NCBI GenBank assembly: GCA_024803745.1
Contig: JANJXV010000049.1
Location: 3,589,501 to 3,653,500 of the forward strand
Length of the DNA stretch: 64,000 bases
Source of the DNA: Megascapheus bottae
Taxonomy: Eukaryota > Chordata > Mammalia > Rodentia > Geomyidae
Direction: 5' to 3'
In this document: positions 44,081 through 57,434 of the stretch, piece after piece
How the letters are laid out: each line of letters starts with the position of its first letter
How positions within the stretch are numbered: the stretch's first letter is position 1
Made by a program: the position numbers and the translations under genes
Notes under the pieces: generated by a model
Database searches by the model: none
Told to the model about the DNA's origin: nothing
The model's input: only the letters and a program-made list of their open reading frames with translations

Positions 44081-47000
44081 AGGTTTAGGGTTAGTTTTAG
44101 GGTAAGGGTAAGGTTTAGGGTTTGGATTAGGGTTTGGGTTACGGTAAGGGTTAGGGTTAGGGTTAGGGTTAGTATAGGGTTAGGGTTAGGGTAAGGGTAA
44201 GGGTTAGGGTTAGGGTTAGGTTTAGGGTTGTGGTTAAGGTTAGGGTTAGGGTTAGGGTGAGGGTAAGGGTAAGGGTTAGGGTTATGGTTAGGGTTAGGGT
44301 ATGGGTTAGGGTTAGGGATAGGTTTAGGGTTACGGTTAGGTTTAGGCTTACGGTAGGGTTAGGGTTAGGGTTAGGGTAAGGGTATGTGTTAGGTTTAGTG
44401 TTACGGTTAGGCTTAGGTTTAGGGTTAACGTTAGGGTAAGGGTAAGGTTTAGAGGTAGGGTTAGGGTTAAGGTAAGGGTGAGGGTTAGGGTTAGGGTAAG
44501 GATTATGGTTAGGGTTAGGGTTAGGGTAGTGGATAGGGTAAGGGTAAGTGTTAGGGTTAGGGTAAGAATAATGGTAAGGGTTAGGGTTAGGGTTAGGGTT
44601 AGGGTAAGGGTTAGGGTTAGCGTTAGGGTTAGGTTTAGGGTTAGGATTAGGGTAAGGTTATGGGTAAGCGTTAGGGTTAGGGTTAGGGTTAGTGTTAGGT
44701 TTAGGGTTAGGGTTAGGGTAAGGGCAATTGTTAGGGTTAGGGTTAGGGTTAAGTTTAGGGTTAGGGTTAGAGTTTGGGTTAGGTTTAGGGTTAGAGTTTG
44801 GATAAGGGTAAGGGTTAGGGTTAGGGTTAGGGTTAAGGTTTGGGTTAGGGTTAGGGATAGGGTTAGGGTAAGGTTTAGAGTTAGGCTTAGGGTTAGGTTA
44901 AGGGTATGGGTTAGGGTTAGGGTTAGGGTTAGGGTTAAGGTTAGGGTAAGGGTTAGGTTTAGGGTTAGGGTTAGGGTTAGGGTAAGTGTTAGTGTTAGGG
45001 TTAGGGTAAGGGTAAGGGTTAGGGTTCGGCTTAGGTTTAGGGTTAGGGTTACGGTTAGGGTAAGGGTAAGTTTTAGGGTTAGGGTTAGGGTTAGGGTTAG
45101 GGTTAGGGTAAGGGTTAGGATTATGGTTAGGTTTATGGTTAGGATTAGAGTTAGGGGTAGGTTTAGGGTTAGGGTTAGGGTTAGGATAAGGTTTAGGATT
45201 TGGGTTCGGGGTTAAGGTTAGGGTTAGGGTTAGAATTAAGTTTAGGGTTAGGGTTAGGTTAAGGGTAAGGGTTAGGGTTAGGGTTAGGCTTAAGGTTAGG
45301 GTTAGGGTTAGGGTTAGGGTAAGGGTTATGGTTAGGGTTAGGGTAAGGGTTAAGTTTAGGGTTAGGGTTAGAGTTAGGGTTAGGGTTAGGGTAAGGGTTA
45401 GGGGTAGGGTTAGGCTAAGGGTTAAGGTTAGGGTTAGGGTTAAGGTTAGAGTTAGGGGTAGGTTTAGGGTAAGGGTAAGCTTTAGGGTTAGTGCTATTGT
45501 TAAGGTTAGGTTTAGGGTTAGCCTTAGGGTAAGGGTAAGTTTAGGGTTAGGGTTAAGGTAAGGGTAAGGGTTAGGGTTAGTGTTAGGGTTATGGTTAGGG
45601 TAAGGGTTAGGGATAGGTTTAGTGTAAGGGTAAGGTTTCGGGTTAGGGTTGGGGTTAGGGTCAGGGTTAGGATTTGGTTAAGGGTAAGGGTTTGGGTTAG
45701 GGTGAGGGTTAGGGTTAGGGTTAGGGTTAGGGTAAGGTTAAGGGTTAGGGTTAAGGTAGGGTTAGGGTTAGCGTTAGGGTTAGGGTTAAGGTTAGGGTTA
45801 GGGTGAGGCTAAGGGTGAGGGTTAGGGTTAGGTTTAGTGGAAGGGTAAGGTTTCAGGTTAGGGTTGGATTTAGGGTTAAGGTTAGGGTTAGGGTAAGGGT
45901 AAGGGTTAGGGTTAGGGTTAGGATTAGGGTTAGGGTAAGGGTTAGGGTTAGGGTTAGGGTTAGGTTTAGTGTTAGGGTTAGGGTTAGGGTTAGGTTTAGG
46001 GTTAGGGTTAGGGTTAGGGTTAGGTTTAGGGTAAAGATAAGGGATAGGGTTAGGGTTAGGCTTAGTGTTAGGTTTAGGGTTAGGTTTAGGGTAAGGGTAA
46101 GGTTCAGGGATAGGGTTAGGGTTAGGGTTAAAGTTAGGCGTAGGGTTATGGTTAGGGTTAGGTTTACGGTTAGGGTTAGCGTAAGGGTAAGGTTAAGGGT
46201 AAGGGTTAGGGTTAGGGTTAGGGTTAGGTTTAGGGTTACGGTTAGGGTAAGGGTTAAGTTAGGGTTAGGGTTAGGGTTAGGTTTAGGGGTTAGGGTTAGT
46301 GTTAGGGTTAGAGTAAGTGTTAGGGTTAGGGGTTAGGGTTAGTGTTAGGGTTAGGGTAAGGGTTAGGGTTAGTGTTAGGATAAGGTTTAGGGTTAGGATT
46401 AGGGTTAGGGTTAGTGTTAGGGTTAGGGTTAGCGTTGGGGTTAAGGTTAGGGTTAGGGTTAGGGTAAGGGTAAGGATTAGGGTTAGGCTTAGAGTTAGGA
46501 TTAGGGTTAGGTTTATGGTTAGGGTTATGGTTAGGGTTAGGGTAAGGGTAAGGGTTAGGGTTAGGATTAGGGTTAGGTGTTAGAGTTAGGGTTAGGGTTA
46601 GGTTTAGAGTTAGGGTTCGCGTTAGGTTTAGTGTTTGGGTTAGGGTAACTGTAAAGGTTAGGGTTCGGGTTAGTGTTAGGTTTACGGTTAGGGTAAGGGT
46701 TAGGGTTAGGGTTAGGGAAAGAGCAAGGGTTAGGGTTAGGGAAAGAGCAAGGATAGGGTTAGGGTTAGGGTTAGATTAAGGATTAGGGTTAGGGTTAGGG
46801 TTAGGGTAAGGGTTAGGGTTAGGTTAAGGTTAAGGGTTAGGGTTAGGGTTAGTGGTAGGGTTACGGATTAGGGTTAGGGTTAGGGTTAGGTTTAGGGTTA
46901 GGTTAAAGATAAGGGATAGGGTTAGGGTTAGGGTTACTGTTAGGTTTAGGTTTAGGGTTAGGGATAGAGTTAGGGTTCGTATTAGGTTTACGATTAGGGT

Positions 47001-50000
47001 TAGATTAAGAGTTAGTTTTAGGTTTAGGGTTATGGTTAAGGTTACTGTTATTGTTAGGGTAAGGATAAGGGTTAGGGTTAGGGTGAGGGTTAGGGTTAGG
47101 GTAAGTGTTAGGGTTAGGTTTAGGGTTAGGGTTAGTGTTAGGGTAAGGAAAAGGGTTAGGCTTAAGGTAGGGATAGGGTTAGCGTTAAGGTTAAGGTTAT
47201 GGTGAGGGTAAGCATAAGGGTTAGGTTTAGGGTTAGGGTTAGGGTTAGGGTAAGGGTAAGGGTTAGGGTTAGGGTTAGGGTTAGCGTTAGGGTTAGGGTA
47301 AGGGTAAGGGTTAGGGTTCAGGTTAGGGTTAGGTTTAGCGTTAGGGTTAGGATTAGGGTAAGGGTAAGATTTAGGGTTAGGGTTAGGGTTAGGGTTATGG
47401 TTACGGTTAGGTTTTGGGTTACGGTAGGGTCAGGGTTAGGGTTAGGGTAAGGGTATGTGTTAGGGTTAGTGTTAGGGTTAGGCTTAGGGTTAGGGTTAGC
47501 GTTAAGGTAAGGGTAAGGGTTATGGTTAGGGTTAGGGTTAGGGTCAGGTTTGGTTTAGGGTTAGGGTTAGGGTAAGGGTATGGGTTAGGGGTTAGGTTTA
47601 GGGTAAGGGTAAGGGTTAGGGTTAGGGTAAGGGTAAGGGTTAGGGTTACGGTTAGTGTTAGGTTTAGGGTTATGGTAAGGGTAAGGGTTAGGGTTAGGGT
47701 TAGGGTAGTGGATAAGATAAGATTAAGTGTTAGGGTTAGGGTTAGAATAAGGGTAAGGTTTACGGTTAGGTTTAGGGTTAAGGTTAAGTTTGGTTTAGGG
47801 TTAGGGTTAGGGTTAGGGTTAGGGTTAGTGTTAGGTTTAGGATTAGGGTTAGGGTAAGGGCAATTGCTAGGGTTAGGGTTAGGGTTAAGGTTAGGTTAGG
47901 GTTAGCGTTTTGGTTAGGGTTAGGGTTAGGTTTTGGATAAGGGTAAGGGTTAGGTTAAGGGTTAGGGTTAAGTTTAGGGTTAGGGTTAGGGTTAGGGTTA
48001 GGGTAAGGGTTAGAGTTAGGCTTAGGGTTTGGTTTAGGGTAAGGGTTAGGGTTAGGATTAGGGTAAGTGTTAGGTTAAGCGTTAGGGTTAGGGGTTAGGT
48101 TTAGGGTTAGGGTTAGGGTTAGGGTAAGGGTTAGGTTTAGGGTTAGGGTTAGGGTAAGGGTAAGGGGTAGGGTTATGGTTAGGGTTAGAGTATGGGTTAG
48201 GGTTAGGGGTATGTTTAGGGTTACCGTTAGGTTTAGGCTTATGGTAGGTTTAGGGTTAGGGTAAGGGTATGTTTTAGAGTTAGTGTTACGGTTAGGCTTA
48301 GGGTTAGGGTTAGCGTTGGGGTAAGGGTAAGGTTTAGGTGTAGGGTTAGGGTTAGGTTTAGGGTAAGGGTTAGGTTTAGGGTTAGGGTTAGGTAAGGGTA
48401 AGGGTTAGGGTTGGGGTTAGGCTTAGGGTTAGGGTTAGGGTTATGGTAAGTGTTAGGGTTAGGGTTAAATAAGGGTAAGGTTTAGGGTTAGGGTTAGGGT
48501 TAGGATAAGGTTTAAGGTTAGGGTTAGGGTTAGGGTTAGAGTTAGGGTAAGGGTATGTTTTAGGGTTAGGGTTAGGGTTAGGATTAGGGTAAGGGTTAGG
48601 TTTAGGTTTAGCGTTGGGGTTAAGGTTAGGATTAGGATTAGCGTAAGGGTAAGGATTAGGGTTAGGGTTAGGTTTTGGGTAAGTGTTAGTGTTAGGGATA
48701 GTGTTAGGGTTAGGGTTAGGGTAAGGATAAGGGTTAGGGTTAGGATTAGGGTTAGGTGTTAGGGTTAGGGTTAGGGTTAGGGTTAGCGTTAGGTTTAGGG
48801 TTAGGGTTAGTGGGTTAGGTTTAGGGTTTGGGTAAGGGTAAGTGTAAAGGTTAGGGTTAAGGTTAGGGATAGGATTAGATTTACGGTTAGGGTAAGGGTA
48901 AGGTTTAGGGTTAGGGTGAGGTTAAGGATTAGGTTTAGGGTTAGGGTAAGGGTTAGGTTTAGAGTTAGGGTTAGTATTAAGTATAGGGTTAGGGTAAGGT
49001 CAAGGTTAGGGTTAGGGTTAGGGATATGGTTAGTGTTAGGTGTTATGGTTAGGATTAGGTTTAGGGTTAGTGTTATTGTAAGGACAAGAGTTAGGGTTAG
49101 GGATAGGTTTACGGTTCGGATTAGGTTTACTGTTAGGGTTAGATTAAGGGTTAGGTTTAGGTTTAGGGTTATGGTTAAAGTTAGGGTTATTGTTAGGTTA
49201 AGGGTAAGGGTTAGGGTTAGGGTGAGGGTTAGGTTTAGGGTTAGTGTAAGGATAAGATTTAGGCTTAAGATAGGGTTAGGGTTAGCGTTAAGGTTAGGGT
49301 TAGGGTGAGGGTTAGGGTTAGGTTTAGGTTTAGGGTTAGGGTCAGGATAAGGGTAGGTTTAAGGATAGGGTTAGGTTTAGGGTTAAGGTTAGGGTTAGGG
49401 TGAGGGTAAGGGTAAGGGTTAGGGTTAGGTTTTTTGTTAGGGTTAGGGTAAGGGTAAGGGTTAGAGTTAGGGTTAAGGTTATGGTTAGGGTTAGGTTTAG
49501 GGTTAGGGTTAGGGTAATGGTTAGGATTAGGGTTAAGGTTAGGGTTAGGTTTAGGGTGAGGGTTAGGGTAAGGGTAAGGGTTAAGGTTAGGGTTAGGGTT
49601 AGGTTTAGGGTTGGGTTTTAAGGTTAGGTTTAGGGTTAGGGTAAGGGTAAGGGTTAGGGTTTGGGTTAGGTTAGGGTAAGGGTTAGGGTTAGGGTTAGGG
49701 TTAGTGTTAGGTTTAGCGTTAGGGTAAGGGTAAGGGTTATGATTAGGGTTAAGGTTAGGGTAAGGGTTAGGGTTAGGGTTAGGGTAAGGTTTAGGGTAAG
49801 GGTTAGGTTAGGTTTAGGGTAAGGGTAAGGTTTAGGGTTAGGGTTAGGGTTTGGGTAGGGTAAGGGTAAGGGTTATGTTTAGGGTTATTGTTAGGGTTAG
49901 GTAAGGGTTAGGGTAAGTGTAAGAGTTAGGGTTAGGGTTAGAATTAGGGTTAGGGTTAGGGTTAGGGTAAGGGTAAGTGTTAGGGTTAGGTTTAGGTTTA

Positions 50001-51350
50001 GATTTAGAGTTAGGGTTAGGGTAAGGATAAGGTTAGGGTTAGGGTAAGGGTAAGGTTTATGGTTAGGGTTAGGGTTAGGTTTATGGTAAGGGTAAGGGTT
50101 AGGGTTAGGGTACGGGTAAGGGTAAGGGTTAGGTTTAGGGTTAGGGTAGGGTTGAGATTAGGGTTAGGGTTAGGGTTAGGTTTAGGTTTGGGGTTAGGTT
50201 TAGGGTTAGGGTTAGGGGTTAGGTTTAGGGTTAGGTTTAGGGTTAGGGTTAGGGTTAGGGTAAGGATTAGGGTTAGGGTTAGGGTTTTGGTTAGGGTTAG
50301 GGTTAGGGTAAATGTAGGGTTAGGGTGAGGGTAAGGGTTAAGGTTAGGTATTGAGTTACTGTTAGGGTAAGGCTAAATGTTAGGGTTAGGGTTAGGGTTA
50401 GGGTAATGGTTAGGGTAAACGTTAGGGTTATTTTTAGGGTTAGGTTTAGGGTTAGGATTAGGGTTAGGTTTAGGGTTAGGATTAGGGTTAGTGTTGGGGT
50501 AAGGTAATGGCTAGTGTTAGGATTAGGGTTAGGGTTAGGGTAAGGGTTAGGGTTAGGGTTAGGGTTAGGTTTAGGTTTAGGGTTATGGTTAGTGTAAGGG
50601 TAAGGTTAGGGTTAGGGTTATGGTTAGGTTTAGGTTGGGGTTAAAGTTAGGGTTAGGATTAGGGTAAGGGTAAGTGTTAGGTTTAAGGTTAGGGTAAGTG
50701 TTTGGGTTAGGGTTAGGGTTAGTGAAAGGGTTAGCGTTAGGGTTAGGGTAAGGTTAAGGGTTTGGGTTAGGGTTAGGGTTAGGTTAAGGGTATGTGTTAG
50801 GGTTAGGCTTAGGTTTAGGGTTAGTTTTAGGGTAAGGGTAAGGGTTAGTGTTAGGGTTAGGGTTAGGTTTAGTGTTGGGGTTAAGGTTAGGGTTAGGGTA
50901 AGGGTTAGGTTCAGGGTTAGGTTTAGGTTTACGGTTAGGGTTAAGTTTAGGGTTAGGGTTAGGGTATGTGTTAGGGTTAGGGTTAGCGTTAGGGTAAGGC
51001 TTAGGGTTAGGGTTAAGGTATGGGTAAGGGTTAGGGTTAGGGTTTGGGTTAGGTTAAGTGTTAGGGTTAGGGTTAGGGTTAGGGATAGAATAAGGGTTAG
51101 GGTTAGGTTTAGGGTTAGGGTTAGGGTAAGGGTTAGGGTTGGGGTTAGGGTTAGGGTTAGGTTTAGGTTTAGGTTAAGGGTTAGGGTTAGGGTTAGGGTT
51201 TGGATAAGGTTTAGGGTTAGTGTAAGGGTTAGCGTTAAGGTTGGGGTAAGGGTAAGGTTTGGGTTAGGGTTAGGGTTAGGTGTAGAGTTAGAATTAGGTT
51301 TATTGTTAGGGTAAGGGTAAGTGTTAGGTTTAAGGTTAGGGTTAGGGTTA

Positions 51351-51384
<34 letters not shown>

Positions 51385-54300
51385 AAGGGTTAGGGTTAGG
51401 ATTAGATTTATTGTTAGGGTTAGGCTTAGCGTTAGGGTAAGTGTAAGGGTTAGCGTTAGGTTTAGGGTTACGTTTAGGGTTAGGGGTTAGGGTTAGGGTT
51501 AGGTTGAGGTTTAGGGTTAGGGTAAGGATAAGAGTTAGGTTTAGGGATAGGGTTAGGGTTCGTGTTAGGTTTAGGGTTATGGTTAGGGTTAGGGTAAGGG
51601 TTAGGCTTAGAGTTAGGCTTAGGGTTAAGGTTAGGGTTAGGGTTAGGGTTAGGGTAAAGGTAAGGGTGAGGGTTAAGTTTAGGGTTATGGTAAGGGTTCG
51701 GGTTAGGTTTAGGGTTAGGATAAGGGTAAGGGTTCGGGTTTAGTTTAGGGTTAAGTTTAGTGTTAGGGTTAGAGTAAGGTTAAGGGTTATGGTTAGGTTT
51801 AGGTTAGCGTTAGGGTAAGGTTAAGGGTTAGTTTTAGGGTTAGGGTTAGGTATAGGGTTAGGATTAGGGTTAGGGTTAGGGTTAGGATAAGGTTTAGGGT
51901 TAGGGTTAGGGTTAGGGTTAGTGTTAGGGTTAGGGTTAGCGTTGGGGTTAAGGTTAGGGTTAGGGTTAGGGTGAGGGTAAGGATTAGGGTTAGGCTTAGA
52001 GTTAGGATTAGGGTTAGGTTTATGGTTAGGGTTATGGTTAGGGTTAGGGTTAGGGTAAGGGTAAGGGTTAGGGTTAGGATAAGGGTTAGGTGTTAGAGTT
52101 AGGGTTAGGGTTAGGTTTAGAGTTAGGGTTCGCGTTAGGTTTAGTGTTTGGGTTAGCGTAACTGTAAAGGTTAGGGTTCGGGTTAGTGTTTGGTTTACGG
52201 TTAGGGTAAGGGTTAGGGTTAGGGTTAGGGAAAGGGCAAGGGTTAGGGTTAGGGAAAGAGCAAGGGTAGGGTTAGGGTTAGGGTTAGATTAAGGATTAGG
52301 GTTAGGGTTAGGGTTAGGGTAAGGGTTAGGGTTAGGTTAAGGTTAAGGGTTAGGGTTAGGGTTAGTGGTAGGGTTACGGATTAGGGTTAGGGTTAGGGTT
52401 AGGTTTAGGGTTAGGTTAAAGATAAGGGATAGGGTTAGGGTTAGGGTTACTGTTAGGTTTAGGTTTAGGGTTAGGGATAGAGTTAGGGTTCGTATTAGGT
52501 TTACGATTAGGGTTAGATTAAGAGTTAGTTTTAGGTTTAGGGTTATGGTTAAGGTTACTGTTATTGTTAGGGTAAGGATAAGGGTTAGGGTTAGGGTGAG
52601 GGTTAGGGTTAGGGTAAGTGTTAGGGTTAGGTTTAGGGTTAGGGTTAGTGTTAGGGTAAGGAAAAGGGTTAGGCTTAAGGTAGGGATAGGGTTAGCGTTA
52701 AGGTTAAGGTTATGGTGAGGGTAAGCATAAGGGTTAGGTTTAGGGTTAGGGTTAGGGTTAGGGTAAGGGTAAGGGTTAGGGTTAGGTTTAGGGTTAGCGT
52801 TAGGGTTAGGGTAAGGGTAAGGGTTAGGGTTCAGGTTAGGGTTAGGTTTAGGGTTAGGGTTAGGATTAGGGTAAGGGTAAGATTTAGGGTTAGGGTTAGG
52901 GTTAGGGTTATGGTTACGGTTAGGTTTTGGGTTACGGTAGGGTCAGGGTTAGGGTTAGGGTAAGGGTATGTGTTAGGGTTACTGTTAGGGTTAGGCTTAG
53001 GGTTAGGGTTAGCGTTAAGGTAAGGGTAAGGGTTATGGTTAGGGTTAGGGTTAGGGTCAGGTTTGGTTTAGGGTTAGGTAAGGGTTAGGGTTAGGGTAAG
53101 GGTATGTGTTAGGATTAGTGTTAGCGTTAGGCTTAGGGTTAGGGTTAGCGTTAAGGTAAGGGTAAGGGTTATGGTTAGGGTTAGGGTTAGGGTCAGGTTT
53201 GGTTTAGGGTTAGGGTTAGGGTTAGGGTTAGAATAAGGGTAAGATTTAGGGTTAGGGTTTGGGTTAGGGTTATGGTTACGGTTAGGTTTTGGGTTACGGT
53301 AGGGTCAGGGTTAGGGTTAGGGTAAGGGTATGTGTTAGGGTTAGTGTTAGGGTTAGGCTTAGGGTTAGGGTTAGCGTTAAGGTAAGGGTAAGGGTTATGG
53401 TTAGGGTTAGGGTTAGGGTCAGGTTTGGTTTAGGGTTATGGTTAGGGTTAGGGTTAGGGTAAGGGTAAGGGTTAGGGATAGGGTAAGGGTAAGGGTTAGG
53501 GTTACGGTTAGTGTTAGGTTTAGGGTTATGGTAAGGGTAAGGGTTAGGGTTAGGGTTAGGGTAGTGGATAAGATTAAGTGTTAGGGTTAGGGTTAGAATA
53601 AGGGTAAGGTTTACGGTTAGGTTTAGGGTTAGGGTTAGGGTTAGGGTTAGGGTTAGTGTTAGGTTTAGGATTAGGGTTAGGGTAAGGGCAATTGCTAGGG
53701 TTAGGGTTAGGGTTAAGGTTAGGTTAGGGTTAGCGTTTTGGTTAGGGTTAGGGTTAGGTTTTGGATAAGGTAAGGGTTAGGTTAAGGGTTAGGGTTAAGT
53801 TTAGGGTTAGGGTTAGGGTTAGGGTAAGTGCTAAGGTAAGGATTAGGTTTAGGGTTAGGGTTAGCATTATGTTTAGGGTTAGGGTAGGGGTAAGGTTTAG
53901 AGTTAGGGTTAGGGTTGGGGTTAGGGTTAGGGGTTAGGGTTAGCGTTAGGTTTAGGGTTAGGTTTAGGGTAAGGGTAAGAGTTAGGGTTAGGGATAGGGT
54001 TAGGGTTCGGGTTAGGTTTAGAGTTAGGGTTAGTTTTAGAGTTAGGGTTAGGGTAAGGGTAAGGGTTAGGGTTAGGGTTAGGGTTAGGGTTAAGGTTAGG
54101 GTTAGGTTTATGGTTAGTGTTTGGGGTTAGGGTTAGTGTTAGATTTAGGCTTAGGGTTAGGGTAAGGATAAGAGTTAGGTTTAGGGATAGGTTTAGGGTT
54201 AGGGTTAGGGTAAGGGTTAGGGTTAGGCTTAGGGTTAGGGTTAAGGTTAGGGTTAGGGTTAGGGTGAGCTTAAGGGTTAGGTTTAGGGTTATGGTAAGAG

Positions 54301-57300
54301 TAAGGATTAGGTTTAGGTTTAGGGTTAGTTTTAGGGTTAGGGTTAGGGTAAGGATAAGGGTAGGGTTATTGTTAGGGTTAGGGTTAGGTTTGGGTTAAGG
54401 TTAGGGTTATGGTGAGGGTAAAGTTAAGGGTTAGGGTTAGGTTTTTTGGTAGGGTTAAGGTAAGGGTAAGGGTTAGTGTTAGGGTTAGGGTTAGGTTTAG
54501 GTTTAGGATTAGGGTTAGGGTTAGGGTAAGGGTAAGGGTTAGGGTTAAGGTTAGGGTTAGGGTTAGGTTTAGGGTAAGGGTAAGTTTTAGGGTAAGTGTT
54601 AGGGTTAGGTTTAGGGTAAGGGAAAGGGTTAGGCTTAGGGTTAGGGTTAGGTTTAGGTTTAGGGTAAGGGTAAGGGTTAGGGTTAGGTCTAGGGTTAGAT
54701 TTAGAGTTAGGGTAAGGGTAAGGGTTAGTGTTACGGTTAGGATTAGGGTTAGGGTAAGGGTAAAGGTTAGTGTTAGGGTTAGGGTTAGGTTTAGGGTTCG
54801 GAAGAAGTTTAGAGTTACGGTTAGTGTAAGGGTAAGGGTTAATGTTAGGGTTAGGGTTAGGGTTAGCGTTAGGCTAAGGGTAAGTGTTAGGGTTAGGGTT
54901 AGGGTTAAGGTAAGAGTAAGGGTTAAGGTTAGGGTTAGGGTTAAGTTTAGGTTTAGGGTAAGGGTTAGGGTTAGGGTTAGGGTAAGGGTAAGGTTTAGGG
55001 TTAGGGTAAAGTTAAGTGTTAGGTTTAGAGTTAGGATTAGGGTTAGCTTTAGGGTTAGGGTAAGGGTAAGTGTTAGGGTTAGGGTTAGTATTAGGGTTAG
55101 GTTTATGGTTAGGGTAAGGGTAAGGGCTAGGGTTAGGGTTAGGGTAAGGTTTAAGGTTAGGGTGAGGGTTAGGGTAGGGGTTAGGGTAAGTGTTAGGGTT
55201 AGGGTTAGGGTTATGTTAAGGGTAAGGGTAAGGGTTAGGGTTAGGGTTAGGGTTTAGGGCTAGGGTTAGGGTTAGGTTTAGGGTTAGGGGTTAGTGTTAG
55301 TCTTAGGGTTAGGGTAAGGGTTAATGTTAGGGGTTAGGGTTAGTGTTAGGGTTAGGTTAAGGGTTAGGTTTAGGGTTAGGATAAGGGTTAGGGTTACAGT
55401 TAGGATAATGGTAAGTTTTATGCTTACGGTTAGGGTTAGGGTTGGGGTAAGGGTTAGGATTAGGTTTAGCGTTGGGGTTAAATTTAGGGTTAGGGTTAGT
55501 GTAAGGGTAACGGTTAGGGTTAGGGTTAGGTTTTCTGTTCATGTTACGGTTAGGGTTAGGGTTAGGGTTAGGATTAGGATAAGGGTATGGATTAGGGTTA
55601 GGCTTAGGTTTAGGGTAAGGGTTAGGGTTACGTTTAGGGTAAGGGTAAGTTTTAGGGTTAGGGTTAGGGTTAGGTTTAGGGTAAGGGAAAGGGTTAGGGT
55701 TAGTGTAAGGGTAAACTTTAGTGTTAGGTTTAGGGTTAGGGTTAGGGTAAGGGTAAGGGTAAGGGTTAGGGTTAGGATTAGGGTTAGGGTTAGAGGTTAG
55801 GGTTAGGTTCAGGGTTAGGTTGAGGGTTAGGGTAATGATTAGGGTTAGGCTAAGGGTAAGTGTTAGGTTTAGGATTGGCGTAAGGGTTAGGGATAGGGTT
55901 AGTTTTAGGGTAAGTGTAAGGGTTACTGTTAGTGTTAGGGTTAGGTTTAGGGTTGAGTTTAAGGTTAGGGTTACGGTTAGGGTAAGGGTAAGGTTTAGCT
56001 TTGGGGTTAGGGTTAGGGTTAGGGTTAGGGTTAAGGTAAGAGTAAGGGTTAGGGTTAGGGTTAAGGTTAGGTTTAGGGTAAGGGTTAGGGTTAGGGTTAT
56101 GGTTAGGTTAAGGTTAAGGTTTAGTGTTAGGGTTAGGGTTAGTGTAAGGGTAAGGGTTTAGGTTTGGGTTAGGATTAGGGTTAGGATTAGGGTTAGGGTA
56201 AGAGTAAGGGTTAGGGTTAGGGTTATGGTTAGGGTAAGGGTTAGGGTTAGGGTTAGGGTTAGGGTAGGGTTTAGGGTAAGTGTTAGTGTTAGGGTTAGGG
56301 TTAGGATAAGGGTAAGGGTTAGGGTTAGGGTTAGGGTTAGGTTTAGGTATTAGGGTTAGGGTTAGGGTTAGGGGTTAGGGTTAGTGTTAGGTTTAGGGTA
56401 AGGGTTAGGGTTAGGGATTAGGGTTAGTGTTAGGGTTAGGTTAAGGGTTAGGGTTAGGGTTAAGATAAGGGTTAGGGTTAGGGTTAGGGTTAGAGTTAGG
56501 GTCAGGGTAAGGGTTAGGGTTAAGGTTAGGTTAAGGGTAAGGTTTAGGGTTAATGTAAAGGTAAGTGGTAGGGTTAGAGTTACGGTTAGGGTTAGCTTTA
56601 GGGTAAGGGTAAGGGTAAGTGTTAGGGTTAGGGTTAGGATTAGGGTTAGGTTTACGGTTAGGGTAAGGTTTAAGGTTAGGGTGAGGGTTATGGTAAGTGT
56701 TAGGGTTAGGGTTAGGGTTAGGTTAAGGGTAAGGGTTAGGGTTAGGGTTAGGGGTTAGGGCTTGGGTTAGGGTTAGGGTTAGGGGTTAGGGTTAGTCTTA
56801 GGGTTAGGGTAAGGGATAATGTTAGGGGTTAGGGTTAGTGTTAGGGTTAGGTTAAGGGTTAGGGTTATGGTTAAGATAAGGTTTAGGGTTAGGGTTAGAG
56901 TTAGGGTAAGGGTAAGTTTTGGGCTAAGAGTTAGGGTTAGGGTAAGGGTTAGGATTAGGTTTAGAGTTGGGGTTAAAGTTTTGGTTAGGGTTAGCGTAAG
57001 GGTAAGGGTTCGGGTTAGGGTTAGGGTTTCTGTAAGTGTTAGGGTTAGGTTTAGGGTTAGGGTTAGGTTTAGGATAAGGGTAAGGATTAGGGTTAGGGTT
57101 AGGTTTAGGGTAAGGTTAGTGTTATGTTTAGGGGAAGGGTAAGTTTATGGTTAGGGTTAGGGTTAGGGTTAGGGTTAGGTTTAGGGTAAGGGAAAGGGTT
57201 AGGGTTAGGTTTAGGGTAAGGGTAAGATTTATTGTTAGGGTTAGGGTTAGGGTTAGGGTAAGGGTAAGGGTTAGGGTTAGGGTTAGGATTAGGGTTAGGT

Positions 57301-57434
57301 TTACGGTTAGGGCAAGGTTTAGGGTTAGGGTAAGGGTAAGGGTTAGGGTTAGGATTAGGGTAAGGGTAAGGTTTAGGGTTTGGTTAGATTTCGGGTAGGG
57401 CAAGGGTAAGGGTTAGGGTTAGGGTTAGGGTTAG

